This document shows, in pieces, positions 26,052 through 35,129 of a DNA stretch of 64,000 nucleotides; the stretch's first letter is position 1; each line of letters opens with the position of its first letter. Source of the stretch: Flavobacteriaceae bacterium (GTDB taxonomy: Bacteria > Bacteroidota > Bacteroidia > Flavobacteriales > Flavobacteriaceae); NCBI GenBank assembly GCA_013215095.1, contig JABSPM010000060.1, positions 1 to 64,000 of the forward strand. Reading direction: 5' to 3'. Position numbers and translations under genes: made by a program. The notes under the pieces are model-generated. The model had not been told where the DNA came from, made no database searches, and saw nothing but the letters and a program-made list of their open reading frames with translations.

Positions 26052-26723
26052 CTAGGCGTTTTGTTTTAACAAACCTAAAACAATTAAGTATTGTGCAATA
26101 CCATAGGTAAGTATAACCGTAATACCTGAAGAATACATAGGTTCATAAAACTTGTTTAAAGCGAGTATGCTATCTGAAATTAAAAATAAAATTGCACCTA
26201 AGAATACCATAGTAAAACTAGTTTTAGAGACTTTGCCTTTACGCATAAATGCTGTAACTGCCATACTAAGTATCACTAGCATATAAACAATTATAGGAAT
26301 CATAAGCGTATTTAAACCCGCTTTGAGCATATAAAATATTCCGGCTCCATAGAGGAGTAATATTAAAGTTATTGGTTGTACTGAAGTGTGTTTGTCGCGC
26401 TGTTTTAAAAATACGATAATATACATGATATGGGCTAATAAAAAGGCGATTAGTCCGCCAATAAAATACAACTCAGAAGTAGAACTGTACATTAATAAAA
26501 TATCGCCAGTAAGTGAGCACACCAATGCTAAAACTGTAAATAATCTTGTTTTAGCGTCTAAATCATAACTTAGTTTTGCGAAAACGAAAATAAGTATGCC
26601 TAAAATTGCAGGTTTAGAAATATAATACATCGTTGTAAGTGGCAAATTATAACTTAGAATAATGGTGTTAATAACCATTAAAAAATACACGATAGAGATA
26701 GGGATAAGTTGTTTATATTGCAT
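26052..26723 (-). CDS. YhhN-family membrane protein, lysoplasmalogenase-like
   Basis: A 223-residue protein made almost wholly of membrane helices (about eight). The two conserved acidic motifs of the YhhN/TMEM86 family are present: SLTGDILLMYS near residue 72 and LFLISDSILALNKFY near residue 185, which form the presumed active site. Family members hydrolyse the vinyl-ether bond of lysoplasmalogens; whether this bacterium has such lipids is unknown, so the activity is taken from the family only. Single gene, with no apparent operon. Confidence 0.85.
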   Translation of the reverse strand: MQYKQLIPISIVYFLMVINTIILSYNLPLTTMYYISKPAILGILIFVFAKLSYDLDAKTRLFTVLALVCSLTGDILLMYSSTSELYFIGGLIAFLLAHIMYIIVFLKQRDKHTSVQPITLILLLYGAGIFYMLKAGLNTLMIPIIVYMLVILSMAVTAFMRKGKVSKTSFTMVFLGAILFLISDSILALNKFYEPMYSSGITVILTYGIAQYLIVLGLLKQNA

Positions 26724-26911
26724 AGTTTAAGATATAATTTTTAAAAGATATAATAGAAAAAAGTGTAATGGTTTTGATTTATTTATGATGAGCTTGTAAT
26801 ATATCGATTCGTCATTTAAAATTTACAGTTCGGTTAGTATTTGTTTTAAAAGTTTTGGTTTTAATAGAATTTTGGGACATCAATTAAAAAACGAACAAAA
26901 TAATTCAGATT

Positions 26912-29065
26912 ATGAGATTTATGGCGACTTTATGTATTTTATGTCTTTGGTTAAATTCTATGGCACAATCAACCATTAATGGTATAGTTACCGATACAAC
27001 GGGTAATCCTATTTTTGGTGCTAATGTATATTTAGAAGGGACTTATGATGGGAGTAGCACTGACGAAAAGGGACATTTTTCTTTTAGTACAATAACAACA
27101 GAGACACAAAAATTAGTTGTCTCATACTTATCGTTTGATACCTATACTATGGTAGGAGATTTAAGTTATATGAAGAACTTAACTATTAAACTTAGGTACG
27201 ATGTAAATGCATTGGATGCTGTTGTTTTATCTGCAGGGATTTTTGAAGCAGGAGATAATAGCAAGGTTAACGCCTTACAACCCTTAGATGTAGTAACCAC
27301 AGCAAGTGCTCTAGGGGATTTTGTAGGGGCTTTACAAACGTTACCTGGTACTACAACAGTTGCAGAAGATGGGCGTTTATTTGTGCGTGGGGGAGAAGCT
27401 GATGAAACACAAATTTTTATTGATGGTATTCGTGTATTTACACCTTATACGCCAAGCACTAACAATATTCCAACGCGTGGACGCTATTCTCCATTTTTAT
27501 TTGATGGAATTACCTTTTCTACAGGAGGCTATTCCGCCGAATATGGTCAAGCTTTATCCAGTGTACTTTTATTAAATACTATTGAAACGCCAGATCTAGA
27601 AAAAACAGATATCGGTATTATGACTGTTGGAGCAACAATAGGCAATACACAAAAATGGAAAAAAAATTCATTAAGCATAAACACATCATATATCAATTTA
27701 GCACCGTATATTGGATTATTTCCAGATAGGAATGATTGGAAAAAACCGTTTGAAAGCACCTCAGGAGAAGCGGTGTTTAGACAAAAATTGGATAATGGAC
27801 TTTTTAAATTCTATTCAGCATTTGACGCATCTAATTTCCAATTAACGCAGGACGATATCAATGTATCAGAAGGTATTGGTTTTAAACTAAAAAACAACAA
27901 TTTATATCTTAATGGATCTTATAAAGGAATGCTGAATGATATTTGGACTATTTTTGGAGGTATGAGTTATACTTATGCTAAAAATAAAGTTCGAATTAAT
28001 GATGCAAATGTAAATAACGATGAAAATTCTATACATGCAAAATTGAAATTAAATAAACGCTTTAGCAGTAGATTTAAACTGAATTTTGGTACAGAGCTTT
28101 TTAGCACGAAGTTTGTTGAAAATTTCCAGTCTGTTTTCATGTCATATTTAGATTATGGTTATAGCAATTCTATTTTTGCTGCTTATGCAGAAACGGATAT
28201 TTTCTTTTCAAAATCATTAGCTTTGAAAACAGGTGTAAGAGCGGAATATAGTAGTTTGTTTAAAGCGTTTACAATTGCACCAAGAGTCTCTTTGGCTTAT
28301 AAAACATCAAAGAATAGCCAGCTGTCATTAGCTTATGGAAACTTTTACCAAAACCCTAATAGCGATATTCTTAAGTTTACAACCGATGTAGAATCGAAAC
28401 GTACAGATCATTATATCTTAAATTATCAACTCAATAAAGAGGGGAAAATGTTTAGAGTCGAAGCTTATTATAAAAATTACGATAATCTTGTAAAATATAA
28501 TACAGAATTCCCAGATTATGATAGCATGTATAGTAATTTAGGAGATGGTTTTGCGCGCGGTATTGATGTCTTTTGGCGTGATAATCGAAGTGTAAAAAGC
28601 TTGGATTATTGGTTGAGTTATTCGTATTTAGATTCAGAACGCAATCATAAAAACTATCCAATGGATGCACAACCAAACTTTGCGAATACACATAATTTGT
28701 CTATGGTTGGGAAATATTGGATTGAAGATTGGAAGAGTCAAATAGGTATGAGTTATAATTTTGCTTCAGGAAGAACTTATACCAATCCAAATGAAACAGG
28801 CTTTTTAAATTCGAAAACAAAATCGTACAATAGTTTGAGTTTAAATTGGGCGTATTTAATTAGTCCGCAAAAAATACTCTATATGTCTGTAAATAATGCT
28901 TTGGGGTTTAATAATGTTAATGGCTATCAATATGCCAATACACCTAACACGAATGGAATCTATGAACGACGTACCTTAAAACCAGCCGCAGATCAGTTTT
29001 TCTTTATTGGATTCTTTTGGACTATAAGCGAAGACAAGAAAAGTAATCAGTTGGATAACCTTTAA
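26912..29065 (+). CDS. TonB-dependent outer-membrane receptor with CarboxypepD-like N-terminus
   Basis: A 717-residue outer-membrane transporter. A signal peptide (1-18) is followed by a carboxypeptidase regulatory-like domain (TINGIVTDTTGNPIFGANVY, about 20-105), the plug (LGDFVGALQTLPGTTTVAEDG, LFVRGGEADETQIFIDG, about 125-225) and a beta-barrel with alternating aromatic strands ending in a terminal FFIGFFWTI-type strand. The barrel is short for the class. Substrates of this subgroup cannot be deduced; no SusD partner or TonB box is evident nearby, so it is not a standard SusCD glycan system. It has its own upstream region and no co-directional neighbour. Confidence 0.9.
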   Translation: MRFMATLCILCLWLNSMAQSTINGIVTDTTGNPIFGANVYLEGTYDGSSTDEKGHFSFSTITTETQKLVVSYLSFDTYTMVGDLSYMKNLTIKLRYDVNALDAVVLSAGIFEAGDNSKVNALQPLDVVTTASALGDFVGALQTLPGTTTVAEDGRLFVRGGEADETQIFIDGIRVFTPYTPSTNNIPTRGRYSPFLFDGITFSTGGYSAEYGQALSSVLLLNTIETPDLEKTDIGIMTVGATIGNTQKWKKNSLSINTSYINLAPYIGLFPDRNDWKKPFESTSGEAVFRQKLDNGLFKFYSAFDASNFQLTQDDINVSEGIGFKLKNNNLYLNGSYKGMLNDIWTIFGGMSYTYAKNKVRINDANVNNDENSIHAKLKLNKRFSSRFKLNFGTELFSTKFVENFQSVFMSYLDYGYSNSIFAAYAETDIFFSKSLALKTGVRAEYSSLFKAFTIAPRVSLAYKTSKNSQLSLAYGNFYQNPNSDILKFTTDVESKRTDHYILNYQLNKEGKMFRVEAYYKNYDNLVKYNTEFPDYDSMYSNLGDGFARGIDVFWRDNRSVKSLDYWLSYSYLDSERNHKNYPMDAQPNFANTHNLSMVGKYWIEDWKSQIGMSYNFASGRTYTNPNETGFLNSKTKSYNSLSLNWAYLISPQKILYMSVNNALGFNNVNGYQYANTPNTNGIYERRTLKPAADQFFFIGFFWTISEDKKSNQLDNL

Positions 29066-29505
29066 TTGAAATAGAGCTATCAGATGCGTTGATTAATTGT
29101 TTTGTCAAAACAATCTTTTTGAACTATTTGTATAGCTACAAAATATTACGATTAAACCTTATAGCACCTGGTGTTATTATGGGTGTGTGTCATAATTTGG
29201 AAGAGAACATTTTGCTCGTGTTGCATATTAGGTAGGTTGATAAGGTTTGACCAATGAAATTAAGCTAAATCAAATGAAAATAATACCAGTTCTTCTGTTA
29301 AATTACATATTAGAGAAATCAGTCATAGCCTTAGTTAAGAGTTATTTTTATTTTGAAAAGATAACGCAAAAAAGCGCATTTTAATTGAGTGTTTTAGGAG
29401 TAGATATGGTATAAAGTACACTTTCCTTCAACTTAAAAAAAGTTTTAGAGTGTTGCTGTCTGTGGTGTGACTTCGCAATCTTATATCTAAGATTCTATGT
29501 GATTT
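29066..29505. other. intergenic region holding a dispersed repeat copy
   Basis: The TonB receptor and DUF1684 genes converge here. Apart from the repeat at 29281-29413 no gene or clear terminator is seen. Confidence 0.5.
29281..29413 (+). repeat. dispersed MITE-like element, copy A (internally deleted)
   Basis: It begins TAATACCAG and ends ATGGTATA, an imperfect terminal inverted repeat. The right part (TTAAGAGTTATTTTTATTTT, then AAAAAGCGCATTTTAAT and AGGAGTAGATATGG) is shared with copies at 34866 and 37427, but about 35 internal bases are missing relative to them. Confidence 0.75.
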
Positions 29506-30390
29506 TTAGTTTGTTCTTGCAATGGTTTCACCAGCTAAAATTTTAAAAGGTAAATGATTTTGTCGTGGAGGATACAAGCAAGTGGTATAACTGTTATACG
29601 AGCAAGGCGGATTATAAAGATAATTAAAATCTAAAGTCACATTACCATTTGACGCTGGTAAATCTAAGTAAATATAACGTCCTCCTCCATAAGTTTCATT
29701 TCCAGAAGTTGAATCGCCAACCATTGTAAAACCATTTGGTCCTACTTCTAAGTGATGGGTTTTATTTTTGTGAGTAAACTTTAATTTTCCAATAAAATTG
29801 GTATTGGCAGAAAGGCCTAATTGTGATTTTACAGAAGCCTCTTTTTTAGAATCATAATATGTGAAATCTCCTTTAAATATCATTTTAGGATTTGGTTTGT
29901 AAGATGTAAAGCCTTTAAATGCATCAATAGCACTATTGTTCTCATCCCAAACCCTAAGATATTTGTTTCCAGATCGGGTAATCACTTGCCAACTTACATG
30001 TTTGTAATGCATTTTTAAAGAATTGCCATCCGTATCGATAGGAAGCATTTGCATACTAGAAATAGTATCTGTTTTTGTGGTAAATTCAAGGTCTGCTTCA
30101 GGATTTATATATAAAGTATCTTTGTAGATTAATGTGCCTAAGCGTTCTGGAATCCCTTTTACTTGAAATACAATATCGTTAGTTTTGCTTTTTCCGAAGG
30201 TTTGTAAACTGTCTAATTTGAATAAGCCAGCAATTTGTAAATATGTAATACGTCCTTTTGCAAGGTTTTCTTTATAAGTTTTTAGTTGATTTAGGTACGT
30301 TTCTTCAATTTTTATGTTTGATTTTTCTTGACAAGCCAACACAAAAAGGAGGGTCATAAAAAGAAGCGGTTTTAGTTGCTTAGGAATCAT
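29506..30390 (-). CDS. DUF1684 lipoprotein
   Basis: A 294-residue lipoprotein: the signal peptide ends in the lipobox FVLAC with Cys20. The DUF1684 domain fills the rest, with the family's conserved stretch TYGGGRYIYLDLP, the YNPPCSYN and TCLYPPRQNHLPF motifs and a final AGE. The domain is widespread in Bacteroidota and Actinobacteria and has no established function. It stands alone, divergent from the DUF2141-2TM-LytTR cluster, so a functional link with that cluster is only positional. Confidence 0.88.
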   Translation of the reverse strand: MIPKQLKPLLFMTLLFVLACQEKSNIKIEETYLNQLKTYKENLAKGRITYLQIAGLFKLDSLQTFGKSKTNDIVFQVKGIPERLGTLIYKDTLYINPEADLEFTTKTDTISSMQMLPIDTDGNSLKMHYKHVSWQVITRSGNKYLRVWDENNSAIDAFKGFTSYKPNPKMIFKGDFTYYDSKKEASVKSQLGLSANTNFIGKLKFTHKNKTHHLEVGPNGFTMVGDSTSGNETYGGGRYIYLDLPASNGNVTLDFNYLYNPPCSYNSYTTCLYPPRQNHLPFKILAGETIARTN

Positions 30391-30524
30391 ATTTTTTGAT
30401 GTTTAAGGTACAAAAAATGATAGTATCTACAATTCAGAACAAAAAAATGACATTTGAGAACAACTATTTTTTAAAATTACTGTATTTGATACAATTTTGA
30501 ATTGTAATTAAACAACGAATACTT

Positions 30525-30947
30525 ATGAGAAAAGTAATAGTCATTTTCGTATTAAATTTTATGTGCTTATTTACATTGCAAGCACAAGAAGCTGGCAGTA
30601 CCATTGTGGTTAATGTAAGTGAAATAAGTTCTAATAAAGGTAAAATTATTGTTGGGTTATATGCTAATTCGGATGATTTTTTAAAACATATTATAGATGG
30701 AAAACGTGTTGAAATTAATAATAAAAGTTGCTCGGTGAGCTTTAAAAATATTCCTGAAGGTACTTATGCGATATCACTTTTTCATGATGAAAATAATGAT
30801 GGTAAAATGGATACGAATTTTATGGGTATTCCAACCGAGGATTACGGATGCTCCAATGATGCAAGGGACTTTATGGGGCCACCAGAATGGGAGGATGCCA
30901 AGTTTGAATTAAAAGAGAAAATAATGATACATCATATAAAATTATAA
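30525..30947 (+). CDS. DUF2141 domain secreted protein
   Basis: A 140-residue exported protein with a signal peptide (1-20, ending LQAQ). The DUF2141 core is clear: SNKGKIIVGLYANSDDFL, GTYAISLFHDENNDGKMDTN and MGIPTEDYGCSNDARDFMGP. It is a small beta-sandwich domain with a calcium-like DENNDGKMD loop; the family role is unknown. Four bases separate it from the next gene, and it leads a run of six same-strand genes that ends with a LytTR response regulator. Confidence 0.9.
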   Translation: MRKVIVIFVLNFMCLFTLQAQEAGSTIVVNVSEISSNKGKIIVGLYANSDDFLKHIIDGKRVEINNKSCSVSFKNIPEGTYAISLFHDENNDGKMDTNFMGIPTEDYGCSNDARDFMGPPEWEDAKFELKEKIMIHHIKL

Positions 30948-30951
30948 TATT

Positions 30952-31566
30952 ATGCAAAAGATAGCACTTTTTATAGCGCTTTATATTACAGGAGTAATTG
31001 GTGCGCAGAATTATGAAATGGGAATGCAAAAGGCATTTGGTTTGTGGAAAGATAATCCTACTGCCGCTTCTAATTTGTTTGAGCGCATAGCTCAAGTAGA
31101 AACCGATAATTGGTTGCCAACTTATTATGCTGCGCAAGTAAATATTCTGCAAAGTTTTGGAGAGCGTGATAAAGATAAATTAACAGCCCAATTAAATAAA
31201 GCTCAAGATTTGATAAATGATGCAACACCAATATCAAATAATAATCCAGAAATAATGGTGCTTCAGGCTTTATTGCATACAGTTTGGGTGGCTTATGATG
31301 GCGCTACCTACGGTATGACCTTATCGCCAAAGGTTGGGGCACTTTATACTAAGGCAACACAAATAGATCCTACAAATCCAAGGGTCATTTTAAGCAAAGC
31401 AGAGTGGGATATTGGAAGTGCACGATTTTTTGGACAAGACACGGCACCATTTTGTAAAGATATAGAAAAAGCTTTAGAACTTTTTGCTAACTTTAAACCA
31501 GCATCAGAGTTTCATCCAAACTGGGGGAAAGAACGCGCAGAACAGGTTTTAAAAGATTGTAAATAA
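30952..31566 (+). CDS. secreted TPR-like helical protein
   Basis: A 204-residue protein with a signal peptide (about 1-18, ending VIGAQ) and a largely helical body that resembles tetratricopeptide units (NYEMGMQKAFGLWKDNP, WLPTYYAAQVNILQSFGERD, NPRVILSKAEWDIGSARFFG). It is found in this position, next to DUF2141 and 2TM genes, in relatives by general experience, but no function is known. It likely sits in the periplasm. Co-transcribed with DUF2141. Confidence 0.75.
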   Translation: MQKIALFIALYITGVIGAQNYEMGMQKAFGLWKDNPTAASNLFERIAQVETDNWLPTYYAAQVNILQSFGERDKDKLTAQLNKAQDLINDATPISNNNPEIMVLQALLHTVWVAYDGATYGMTLSPKVGALYTKATQIDPTNPRVILSKAEWDIGSARFFGQDTAPFCKDIEKALELFANFKPASEFHPNWGKERAEQVLKDCK

Positions 31567-31621
31567 TCGTTTTGTGGCTTTTGCGTACTGCTGGAGATAC
31601 TCGATTGATCAAGATAAAAGC

Positions 31622-32965
31622 ATGAGAAAGTATATAAAAAATTTGGTACTTATAGTTCTAATAGGAACAATTGTATTTGTAATAGGGAATTTAATTTATA
31701 AAGGATTTAAGTTCAATTCTACAAGTGACTTTTTATTAAACTTTGCAATATATCAGCTATATGGTGTTGTGCTAGGTTTTAGTAATATGTATTTCTTTGA
31801 CTATTTGGAACGTATCAAATGGAAAGATAGTCTAGGGGCGAAGCGTATAATAATTGGTCTTGTAAGCTCAATGGTTATAACATTTGTAGAATTGGTTTTT
31901 TTGAGGGCTTTTGTGTCTATAGTTATTTTTGGGAAATCAATTGAAGCGTTTGTAGAAAATGAATCTTTAAGTTATTATCATTTTGGAATGTGGATAACAA
32001 TGACAATAGTTATTATTTTTCATATCATCTATTATTACAACAAATATCAGCATAGGCGTATTAAAGAACAGAAAGTTATTGCTGGAACAGCAAGTGCTAA
32101 GTTTGATGCTTTAAAAAATCAATTAGATCCGCATTTTTTGTTTAATAGCCTAAATGTTTTATCTAGCCTTATTGATGAAAATCCAAATAGTGCCCAAAAA
32201 TTTACAACTGCTTTGTCTAAAATATATCGTTATGTTTTAGAACAAAAAAATAAGGAATTGGTTACCTTAGATGAAGAGCTTCAATTTGCAAAGACTTATA
32301 TGTCGCTCTTAAAAATGCGATTTGAAGATAGTATCATTTTTGAGATTCCAGAACACGCATCTAATTCAGATAGCAAGGTGGTGCCATTGTCATTACAGTT
32401 ACTCTTAGAAAATGCAGTAAAGCATAATATGGTAACCTCGACTAAGCCATTACATATCAAAATTTTTGAAGAAGGCGAAAATCTTGTTGTCATAAACAAT
32501 TTGCAACCAAAACAAATCCTAAAAAAAAGTAATGGAGTAGGATTAGAAAATATTAAGCAACGCTATGAGTTGCTAACCCAGAAAAAAGTAATTATTAATA
32601 GAGGAGCAAAGGGTTTTAGAGTGACTATTCCTTTGCTTACAAAACAAGTATCAGTAATGAGAGTAAGAACACAAAATCAATATGACGATAGTTATGTGAG
32701 AGCACGTAAATATGTGACTGAAGTTAAAGAGTTTTATTATAGTTTAATATCTTATGCTTGCGTGATTCCGTTTTTAATTTTTATCAATTATAGAACCTAT
32801 TGGAGCTTCCAATGGTTTTGGTTTCCAATGTTAGGTTGGGGCATGGGAATAGCATTTCATGCGTATAAAATTTACGTTAATGATAGCGTTTTAGGTCGCA
32901 GTTGGGAACGTAGAAAAATAGAACAGTTTATGCAAGAAGAGGAACAAAAGGAGACATGGAATTAA
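31622..32965 (+). CDS. LytS-type sensor histidine kinase with C-terminal 2TM domain
   Basis: A 447-residue membrane kinase from the ATG at 31622; a GTG at 31574 is open but adds an unlikely leader. Four N-terminal membrane segments (about 7-28, 38-58, 78-100 and 118-140) precede the His_kinase domain: LKNQLDPHFLFNSLNVLSSL holds the phospho-accepting His, ENAVKHN is the N box and GVGLENIKQRYELL the G box. Unusually, the last 95 residues form another 2TM domain (ARKYVTEVKEFYYSL, WFPMLGWGMGIAFHAY, WERRKIEQFM), matching the two free 2TM proteins downstream. The LytTR regulator three genes later is the obvious partner. The signal is unknown. Confidence 0.9.
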   Translation: MRKYIKNLVLIVLIGTIVFVIGNLIYKGFKFNSTSDFLLNFAIYQLYGVVLGFSNMYFFDYLERIKWKDSLGAKRIIIGLVSSMVITFVELVFLRAFVSIVIFGKSIEAFVENESLSYYHFGMWITMTIVIIFHIIYYYNKYQHRRIKEQKVIAGTASAKFDALKNQLDPHFLFNSLNVLSSLIDENPNSAQKFTTALSKIYRYVLEQKNKELVTLDEELQFAKTYMSLLKMRFEDSIIFEIPEHASNSDSKVVPLSLQLLLENAVKHNMVTSTKPLHIKIFEEGENLVVINNLQPKQILKKSNGVGLENIKQRYELLTQKKVIINRGAKGFRVTIPLLTKQVSVMRVRTQNQYDDSYVRARKYVTEVKEFYYSLISYACVIPFLIFINYRTYWSFQWFWFPMLGWGMGIAFHAYKIYVNDSVLGRSWERRKIEQFMQEEEQKETWN

Positions 32966-32975
32966 AACTATAGTT

Positions 32976-33299
32976 ATGGAAGATTTAAAACGAGAAACAG
33001 CTTTTTTAAATGCCAAAAAGCGTGTAAACAAGTTAAAAGGGTTCTATAATCATTTGGCGATTTATATTTTTGTGAACGCTTTAATTACTGGTTTAAAAAT
33101 GATAAAACAACTTAAAAGAGACGTGTCTTTTGAAACTTTAATTTCAGATATTGATATTTCTGGAGTATGGTTGTTATGGGGTTTTGGATTAGTAATACAT
33201 GGGTTTACAGTGTTTGTATTACCAAAAATAATTGGAGTTGACTGGGAAGAACGTAAAATTAGAGCGTTTATGGAAGCAGAAGAAAACAATAAAATTTAA
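32976..33299 (+). CDS. 2TM domain protein (first free copy)
   Basis: A 107-residue protein consisting of one 2TM domain: an amphipathic lead AKKRVNKLKGFYNHLAIYIFVN, two membrane helices (about 27-43 and 64-85) and a cytoplasmic tail DWEERKIRAFMEAEE. The same layout is fused to the kinase just upstream. No enzymatic residues are seen; a role as a membrane partner or modulator of the kinase is inferred from paralogy and position. Ten bases after the kinase stop. Confidence 0.85.
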   Translation: MEDLKRETAFLNAKKRVNKLKGFYNHLAIYIFVNALITGLKMIKQLKRDVSFETLISDIDISGVWLLWGFGLVIHGFTVFVLPKIIGVDWEERKIRAFMEAEENNKI

Positions 33300-33309
33300 A
33301 GACTAACTT

Positions 33310-33663
33310 ATGAAGCGTTATGATTTAGAGCCTTATGAAGGCAATGATATGAATTATGATTATCAAAGGGAAGAAGCTTATTTAAGAGCAAAAAAGAAAG
33401 TAGATAAAATAGTAGGTTTCTATTGGCATTTGGCTGTTTATATTGTGGTTAATTTATTTTTGATTATTCTAATTGGTGTAAATTCAGATGAAGGATTTTG
33501 GCACTTCGGTACCTTTGCAACGCCATTGTTTTGGGGTGTTGGATTGATTTTTCATTTCCTTGGTGTTTTTGGTCCAAATGTTTTGTTTGGTAAGGATTGG
33601 GAGCAAAGAAAAATAAAAGAGTTTATGGATAAAGATCGTGAGGAACAACGTAAGTTTGAATAA
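33310..33663 (+). CDS. 2TM domain protein (second free copy)
   Basis: A 117-residue paralogue of the preceding gene with a tyrosine/acid-rich N-terminal extension (YDLEPYEGNDMNYDYQ). The domain follows: ARKKVDKIVGFYWHLAVYIVVN-like lead, two membrane helices and the DWEQRKIKEFMDKD tail. Ten bases separate it from the first copy. It probably shares the kinase-associated role inferred for the group. Confidence 0.85.
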   Translation: MKRYDLEPYEGNDMNYDYQREEAYLRAKKKVDKIVGFYWHLAVYIVVNLFLIILIGVNSDEGFWHFGTFATPLFWGVGLIFHFLGVFGPNVLFGKDWEQRKIKEFMDKDREEQRKFE

Positions 33664-33737
33664 AAGGTGAAAGTTAAATGATGCATTTACGCAATATTCA
33701 GTTTAAGTATTAAAATAATAGATAGGAATTACATTAT

Positions 33738-34493
33738 ATGAAGGTGATTATAATAGAAGACGAAAAGCCATCAGCAAGACGTCTACAGCGTATGCTTAGT
33801 AGTTTGAATGTAGAAGCAGCAACCATGTTGCATTCGGTCGAAGAATCTATAGCGTGGTTTAAATCGAATATACATCCCGATTTAATTTTTTTAGATATTC
33901 AGCTTAGTGATGGTTTATCTTTTGAGATTTTTGAGGCGATTGATATTAAATCAGCTGTTATTTTTACAACAGCTTATGATGAATACGCATTGCAAGCCTT
34001 CAAGTTAAATAGCATTGATTATTTGTTAAAACCTATTGATAACGAAGAGCTAGAGCAAGCGGTTTCAAAATATAAAGAACGCTTACCACAGCAACAATCG
34101 GTAACCTTAGATTTTGAAGATATTAAAAGTTTACTTGTAAACCCAATAGAACGCGTATATAAAAAGCGATTTTCGGTTAAAATAGGGCAGCATATCAAAT
34201 TGATTAATATTGAAGATATAGAGTGTATTTACAGTCAAAATAAAGGCACGTATTTACATAATACAGATGGTAGAAACTATTTGATAGATGACACACTAGA
34301 GCATCTAGCGAAGGAATTGGATCCAAATTTATTTTTTAGAATTAACCGGAAGTTTTTTGTGAATATTAATACTATAAAAGATATCCTGAGTTATACCAAT
34401 TCACGCTTGCAAATTAAGTTACAGTCTTATGATGAGCAAAAGGTTATCGTGGCTAGAGAACGCGTAAAATCTTTTAAAGATTGGCTGGAGTAA
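33738..34493 (+). CDS. LytTR-family response regulator
   Basis: A 251-residue regulator. The receiver domain (1-120) has acids at EDEKPSA, the phospho-acceptor Asp in LIFLDIQLSDG, the Thr in VIFTTAYDEYA and the Lys in YLLKPID. A LytTR DNA-binding domain (about 150-250) follows: IKLINIEDIECIYSQNKG, FFRINRKFFVNINTI. It closes the gene string headed by DUF2141 and pairs with the LytS-type kinase. Targets commonly carry two direct repeats; none could be named here. Confidence 0.92.
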   Translation: MKVIIIEDEKPSARRLQRMLSSLNVEAATMLHSVEESIAWFKSNIHPDLIFLDIQLSDGLSFEIFEAIDIKSAVIFTTAYDEYALQAFKLNSIDYLLKPIDNEELEQAVSKYKERLPQQQSVTLDFEDIKSLLVNPIERVYKKRFSVKIGQHIKLINIEDIECIYSQNKGTYLHNTDGRNYLIDDTLEHLAKELDPNLFFRINRKFFVNINTIKDILSYTNSRLQIKLQSYDEQKVIVARERVKSFKDWLE

Positions 34494-34497
34494 TTCT

Positions 34498-34743
34498 TTA
34501 TTTCTTGTCTTGTTTTTTTGGCATAGGACCTCTGAGATGAATGATTAAACCATTTAAAAAATTGCGTAGAATTTGATCACCACATTCAATATATTTAGGA
34601 TGGCTTTCATTTCTGAAAAAAGCGTTAATTTCACTTTTAGAGACTCTAAAATCTACCAAAGCACAAATCTCAACAATATCTGTGTCTTTCAATTGATGCG
34701 CTACTCTTAATTTTTTAAAAATATCATTGTTTGTTAAACCCAT
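34498..34743 (-). CDS. DUF1456 family protein, single-domain form
   Basis: An 81-residue protein beginning MGLTNNDIFKKLRVAHQLKD and containing the SKSEINAFFRNESHPKYIECGDQ signature of DUF1456. The E. coli relative YehS carries two such domains in about 156 residues, so this is a one-domain version followed by a short basic tail. Function unknown; the helical fold suggests a regulatory or nucleic-acid role. It converges on the LytTR regulator with four bases between stops. Confidence 0.8.
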   Translation of the reverse strand: MGLTNNDIFKKLRVAHQLKDTDIVEICALVDFRVSKSEINAFFRNESHPKYIECGDQILRNFLNGLIIHLRGPMPKKQDKK

Positions 34744-34865
34744 TATACAAAAATAAGCGAATAAAATAATATTCCCTTGTTTTTTGTGAATTCTATGAAT
34801 ATCAATTACATTTTTATAGAAGCATTAGAACATTGTATCGCATAATATATGTAGAATGTGTTGTG

Positions 34866-35033
34866 TTATACCAGATTCTTCTGTTAAATTACATATTAGT
34901 AAAATGATGATTTTTTGAATTATATAAGAAAGAAAAATCAGTTAACCCCTTCGTTAAGAGTTATTTTTATGTTGAAAGATAAGTCAAAAAAGCGGATTTT
35001 AATGGAGTAATTTAGGAGTAGAGATGGTGTTAA
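34866..35033 (+). repeat. dispersed MITE-like element, copy B (full length)
   Basis: Begins TTATACCAGATTCTTCTG, passes AAAATGATGATTTTTT and TTAAGAGTTATTTTTATG, and ends GGAGTAGAGATGGTGTTAA. The ends are an imperfect inverted repeat. It abuts the satD operator array. Confidence 0.8.
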
Positions 35034-35034
35034 T

Positions 35035-35108
35035 ATCTGCTTTAAATATGATATATCATATTATCTGCTTTTTTACAGATTTTTTTTCATATCTGCTTTT
35101 TTATAGAT
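35035..35108 (+). promoter_or_regulatory. three-box operator array upstream of satD
   Basis: ATCTGCTTT motifs start at 35035, 35063 and 35091, an exact 28-base pitch. Each opens an 18-base box: the second, ATCTGCTTTTTTACAGAT, has perfect ATCTG/CAGAT arms; the third, ATCTGCTTTTTTATAGAT, and the first are weaker. A 16-base palindrome ATATGATATATCATAT (35046-35061) fills the first gap. Box 3 runs into the -7 element, so binding there should repress. Confidence 0.65.
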
Positions 35109-35115
35109 ATATTTG
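35108..35115 (+). promoter_or_regulatory. -7 box of satD
   Basis: TATATTTG matches TAnnTTTG and ends 14 bases before the satD ATG; its first base overlaps operator box 3. Confidence 0.6.
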
Positions 35116-35129
35116 GTAAAACGTAAAAA

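Larger units (their letters stand above)
34744..35129. other. intergenic region with repeat copy B and the satD control region
   Basis: Contents are the dispersed element at 34866-35033 and, starting two bases after it, the three-box operator array and promoter of satD. No coding region is seen. Confidence 0.6.

Noticed and set aside
31574-31621. GTG start extending the LytS-type kinase by 16 residues
   Set aside because: The added residues are not family-like and the ATG at 31622 directly precedes the first membrane helix.
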